NCBI GenBank assembly: GCA_963575645.1
Contig: OY754468.1
Coordinates: 23,770,465 to 23,834,464 of the forward strand
DNA length: 64,000 bases
From: Xanthostigma xanthostigma
Taxonomy: Eukaryota; Arthropoda; Insecta; Raphidioptera; Raphidiidae
Reading direction: 5' to 3'
In this document: one piece after another, positions 50,501 to 56,500 of the stretch
Layout: each line of letters opens with the position of its first letter
Position numbering within the stretch: position 1 is the first letter of the stretch
Program-made: the position numbers and the translations under genes
The notes under the pieces: generated by a model
Databases searched by the model: none
Told to the model about the DNA's origin: nothing
What the model saw: only the letters and a program-made list of their open reading frames with translations

Positions 50501-53500
50501 AAGAAGAAATTTTCTTAATAAAGTTTTCGAAATGTTTATTTTTATAGCTCTAACATATATTTATTCGTGTTTTTAAAAAATTACACAAAAGAAGGAAAAA
50601 ACTTCAATTTTATTTTATTATTTCAAGGTTGGCAATTTAGTCAAATTGTCAACTGCAAATTTCATTAATTAACTTTTAAAAATAATAATTGATTATTGAA
50701 TTAATAATAACCATGAAATAGAACTATCTTAATAGGTATAGGAAAGACGGCGAGGAGTTTTGAGTGTATTTTTCAGGCACAGGCGAGATTATTGTTGGAA
50801 TCGCTTCGTTTTAGGGTGTAGTTCAACCCCCTAAGTTCGCTTACAAATTGTTGGTGTGCTTGATTTTATAATTGACAATTAGTGACGAAAATAGTGCTTT
50901 TTTCGCTACTTCCTTTAATATCTCCGTTCCTCTTGACTTTTAGTATAGCATATGCATTGAGAAAGTTGTTCCTTATGAAATTTCCTAAAAAACGAGCACT
51001 GACCGAGGTCGCTAAGTGCAATTGTTAACTTGCAATTAGCCCCGAAAGTTAATAAAAACACGTTTTTTTCACTATTTTTTTACTAAAAAATGACCGCACA
51101 TAGATGGCTGAAAATTTTCAAAAATGATGTCTATGTGGACCCAAACATGCATGAATAATTTTAGCGTCATCGGTCAATTACTTCTCGAGTAATTAACTAT
51201 CACCTTTTTTTTTTATTCCTTAATTGCAAATTGCGCCATTTTTTTCACAAACGGGTTTCGCTGGTCGGACCAAGCCAGAAAAATCACAAATTTATTCAAC
51301 TTAAGTATCCCGTTGGAATTTTTGGAAAAAATTAATTCTAACCGATTTTATAACTATTGAATATTGGAAAATTTATATGGTTTTATACGTTTGTATCGCT
51401 AAAGAAATCGTTATAAAATCGGTTAGAATTAATTTTTTCCAAAAAAAGCACTATTTTCGTCACTAATTGTCAATTATAAAATCAAGCACACCAAGAATTT
51501 GTAAGCAAACTTAGGGGGTTGAACTACACCCTAAAACGAAGCAATTCCAACAATAATCTCGCCTGTGCCCGAATAATGCACTTTTTAATGTTTTTACATC
51601 CTCGTCGTCTAGCCTAATATAATATGATCAATTAAAAAATAATCCTATTATATTTTTCTTTTCCTTTCTAAAAAATAAATTTAGAATAGATGTTCAATTA
51701 GTGGAAAGTACCACTCAAACCTCCTTAAGTATTCGTAAAATTATATATTTTTTTAATCTCCGTTCAACGAAAACTCTTTACAACGGAATAAAATACCCGG
51801 TCCCTACAATTTCGCTATATACAGAATGTAAACGCGTAAGGTGCACATAGGGAAATTAGCATTGGGAAAAAATACTTGGATCAGAGTTCGCCATGACTGC
51901 ATTAATTGTTATTATACGCTTTATATTAACTTCACTTGTAAGTTTGTATGTATGTATGTTTGTAACTTTCATTTGGACTACAGCAAGTCGTTTATATAGC
52001 AGTATAATATGCCAACCCAGTGAGTACACTGGCAGCCGTGCGGTCTAAGGGTACGTGCACCACGGATGATAGCTGATAGCTTTGCAGCGCTGATAGAATT
52101 TTATCGCATATTCATATGAAAGCGTGCACAACCAAGCAGAGAGTACATCGAGTATGCGAATTGTTATAATCGCTTGTGTTTTAAAGAATGGTATTTACCA
52201 TTCTTCTGCGCGCTGCAAGCTGACTGCAGATTGGGCCCCGCGAGTTTTACAAGCCTTGGCTTTATTTTTTCCAAAATATAATCAAACGTGACTGGCTCCA
52301 TTCTCATATATTCAAAAAAACGCTGCGGATAATTTCGTAATTCATTAAAGAGGTAATGATATTCACCAAGCGTAGATCGGTTCTTATTTATAGGGTGAAC
52401 GTGGTATTGTCTAGACAAAAATTTAGTTTGCCTATTTAAAATAAACCATTTTGTCGCTGCGAAAGCGAAATAATCATCGTCGCTACTACTCAACATCTTG
52501 AAATGGACTGGCTATTGAAATTATTCTACAATCGCAGCAAGTAAACAATGCTTAGTTGTGCACACCCATCAGCGCTTGTATTCCACTCTCTAAGCTATCA
52601 TCTAGTATCACAGCTCCGTGGTGCACGTACCCTAGGCACGGGTCTTCGCTGACGTCAACTCTCGGCATCACGAGTCGTGGTTCTAATCCCGTCCACGCCG
52701 AAAAAAAAATTGTTTTTTTTTTCGGCAAATTTTTTACAATAAATCGAACTAAAAAGTGGAAAATAAATATAAACTAAAAAACACACTTTATATCAAACTA
52801 AAAAGTGAAAAATAAATATATAGTTAAAAAAAACTAAAAAACACGCTGTATATCGAACTAAAAAGTAAAAAATATTTTTTTTTAAAATAAGCTTAAAAAG
52901 CGTGGGGCGCTTTGTTCCACATTTTCGTACATCGAGCGCCCCACGCTTTTTAAACTTATTTAAAAAAAAATATTTTTTACTTTTTAGTTCGATATAAAGC
53001 GTGTTTTTTAGTTTTTTTTTAACTATATATTTATTTTTCACTTTTTAGTTTGATATAAAGCGCGTTTTTTAGTTTTTTTTAAACTATATTTATTTCTATG
53101 GGAATTATCGTGGTAATCTTGAGGATTTCTATTTTATTTTGATTTATCTTTATTTTACTTGGCTTTTTTAGTAATAAAAAGCTCTTATAAATCATTATTT
53201 TAATTTTTTTGTACAAAAATAAAACAAAAAAACAACTCCATCTGTTTGGAAACATTTCATTCAAAAATTTTCTGATGGGTATGACGTATGCGCGTTGGTA
53301 AATCAGTGACCCAATGTCTTTAGGTTCAACACGAATAGGCGGAGATATTTGATCTCGCACCATATTTAAGTATTTTTGGAAATTTAATGTCCCATTAACA
53401 AAAAAGTCCGATTATCATTATCATTTGAGTATTTTCTTCGGTAGTATACACATTCATTTTGCAAAGGAATATTATCTGTCAAATTGAAAAACAAGATTTC

Positions 53501-56500
53501 AAGGCTCACTCTGATCCAGTCATTTTTTCCCAATGTTAATTTCCCTATGTGCACCTTACGTGTTTACATACTGTAGAGTTTACGCTGTCTTTCAATAACA
53601 TGAACAGCAAACTGTGTCCATTGACTATACTCTGCCATGTAAACTTTGCAGAGTAGTCAAGTAAATAGTAATTTGACGTGAGTTTCTGAATACTGTGTTT
53701 CAAAATAAGAAACAGTGTCACCTTCATATTGGTGTGTAAACAGCAGGGACGCTGATTCCATGAATGGTCGGAGTCCGCAGCACCCACAGAAAATAAATAG
53801 TGGATACACGGCACCCCCGATCACAAACAAATGATTAATTTATTTGCTATGCCACTTCAGATAACTTTCTGATTTCAATTAGGATTTGAAATCCTAAATC
53901 TCGCACCTTTCCAATTTTTATAAACGAGTTATCAAATGAGCACCTACGGGCAGTGTCGTCTTTTAGGGCGGATCTAGGGTTCCACACTTGTCCTGGGACC
54001 CCAGCCTAAAGCAATTAAGGAATATTTTATTTTTTCTCTTAATTGGAATAAAAAAAAATAACTTGTTAATTAAAATGGTAATATTAAAATATAAAAAATT
54101 ATATTTAACTATTTTGTATAAATCGAATATGACGTTATAATTGGTCCAGGACCACCCAAACTTCAAAGACGGCACTGCCAATAGGGTTTGCAAAAAGTCG
54201 AAGCCCATGGTATATTCTTTGTGTTCACACTAACGCGAGTCTGTATTGTATTGTATTTCATTTTAACAAACATTTAATGTGTATTTTCGTTATTTTAGTC
54301 ACAATCCGGGTTACGAATTGTTTCACAACATCAGAAAATAAGTCCACAACAATCAGTTATAAATACGAATAATAGTAAAACGTTTATATCTCCAATTTTG
54401 GATCATACAGGCGGTGGAAGAAAAAAACATGACCTGGACAATGATTACGTTCAGCCAGAATAGTAAGCATTAGTAGCAGTGTGCAACGAGGGCGGAAAGT
54501 TGACGTTTGCGAACGAGTGTTACGTTTGCGCCTCCGAGCCCAGCGCGGGCGGCAGTCACACGACACGCGGTCGCCACTTCCGCCCGAGTTACACATAGTA
54601 TCTAGTTTTTGTAATAAGTACTTGAAAGCACAACATAAAACATCGTCAAATATTACAAGCATTACGTAGGATGATGCTACTTTCGCTTATTTTCGATTCG
54701 AAAACAAATTCCCAGATGACAAAAACACTACTTTTGTTTTTCGTCACTAGCATGCAAAAGTCAACTTTTGTCCCAGAACACAATTATATAATGTTACACT
54801 TTCAAAAAATTATGTTATGTATCGTATAACTTAGTAGTGAAGTGTACCTACTACACAAATAAAATGTACCACTCTTTTTGAGGTCATAATATACTTTATT
54901 ATGTCTTAGATACAAGTATAACATACTATTTTATGATTCAATGATGTATTTTTTTTAGTTCGAGTAAAAGACGAAGAACGGAAAAAGTAGGCAAAGGTTT
55001 AAGACACTTTTCAATGAAAGTGTGCGAAAAAGTTAGGAAAAAGGGTACAACTTCATATAATGAAGTGGCAGATGAATTAGTACAAGAGTTTACGAATCCT
55101 TCAAATGTTACAAATTCGTCAGCGGAACAGGTAAACACTGTTTTTATTATTTTGAACTATTATTTCTGACAAAATATTTGGGTATCCTCTGTTATTTGTT
55201 GGAATGTTTAGATCGCCTCAGCGGGGACTCAAATTATGGTGCATTGGTTGCGGTTTTCTTTATATTTAGAACTCGAGGCATTTGTTTCTTGTTTGAAAAC
55301 TTTCAGCGTCTTCTACGTTACCGATTTTGCTAAACAATTGATTTGCATGCAAATGTATTCTATCTTGTGATTTTTGAATGTTGAACTTGGTGTCCCGTGA
55401 TTTACGGGTAGACACGGCTATAGTAAGATACCAAAGTTTAAGGAGGTAGTCATCATTATAGTACAGTTCGCTTAATTACAAAGCAGCCTTATGCATAAAG
55501 CTAAGTGAAGTATAAGTGTATGACTCGCTCCTTAAATTTTAAATGTAGACGTTATAATAAAGGAGATATGTTTGTTGCAGTATGATCAGAAAAACATTAG
55601 AAGAAGAGTTTACGACGCGTTGAATGTGTTGATGGCAATGAATATAATATCCAAAGAGAAAAAGGAAATACGATGGTTAGGTTTACCGACAAATTCTTTA
55701 CAAGAATGTCTTCAGTTAGAAAAGGAGAAGCAGAAAAAGATAGAAAGCATAAAACACAAAACACAACATTTACATGATCTCATATTTCAACAAATATCGT
55801 TTAAAAATTTGGTGGAAAGAAATCGTGAAAATCAAAAATTGTGTGGCATTCCCACGTCCAATTCTACGATTCCGTTGCCTTTTATTATAGTTAGTACAGA
55901 CAAGAAAACATGTGTAGAATGCAGTATTTCGAATAACAAGTAAGTTTTAGAAATTATTAACATCGTAAAAAAATCTGTTAGGCATATTTAATCAAAAAAT
56001 ATACCTACTTAAGTAGCTTAACGGAGAATAGTTAAAGCGGTTTGTAATGTTTCGCAAACACGATAAGTGAAATGTTGCCATGACTTCACAATTATGACGT
56101 TGGCGCGTCAATTGTTTCTTTTTTCCCCCTCCGTGTTGCATTGACCATCCAAAATTATGTTATCTTTAATCTCTTATTTTTTTAGAATGGAGTACAATTT
56201 TACATTTGATAATAAGTTTGAAGTTAATGACGACATCGAAGTCCTAAAACGAATTGGAATGTTAATGGGTAAACCTTTCTTTTTCTTTATGTATTAGTAA
56301 TCCCCAAATGTTTTTTTTTATGAATGTAGATATAATCATTGATAGGTTTTCATAGTTAGCAAGTGCAGTTGCATTTTTTTTTTTTTTTAATAGGCATAGC
56401 CAGAAATTGAATTTAGTATCTGAAATAGTTCACCAATGCATTTTTCATAAATAAAATAATTGATTTTAGAAGGCTGACGGTATTTTTTTTTTAGGATTAG

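Larger units (their letters stand above)
52030..52701 (+). pseudogene. tRNA-Leu/Ser-like sequence broken by a Harbinger element
   Basis: TGGCAGCCGTGCGGTCTA (52030-52047) resembles an A box and D-arm. GGCACGGG onward and GTGGTTCTAATCCCGTCCAC (about 52678-52697) resemble a long variable arm and T-arm. An A run follows, so a tRNA-derived SINE head is as likely as a tRNA gene. The element 52048-52631 separates the halves. Confidence 0.5.
51914..53091. mobile_element. Insertion inside the TA-type MITE
   Basis: Its borders are set by comparison with copy 1, and TTATT may be duplicated. It contains a tRNA-like part broken by a Harbinger element and a large palindrome (arms 52761-52911 and 52932-53094). 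Both sides contain CTTTATAT/ATATAAAG near the ends. Confidence 0.6.
51822..53573. mobile_element. TA-type MITE, copy 2, itself interrupted
   Basis: Ends CAGAATGTAAACGCGTAAGG and CCTTACGTGTTTACATACTG are flanked by TA on both sides. Compared with copy 1 (47784-48328), homology breaks at 51913 and resumes at 53092, defining a 1.18-kb insertion. Confidence 0.82.
49340..53587. mobile_element. pogo/Tigger-type element with nested insertions
   Basis: The left end CAGTGTAAACTCTATATAG follows TA. The right end is split: ...CTATATA stops at 51821 and GAGTTTACGCTG resumes at 53576 after an inserted TA-type MITE. A transposase remnant lies at 49549-49689. Two fold-back repeats are also inside. It sits within Dp intron 4. 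Confidence 0.7.
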
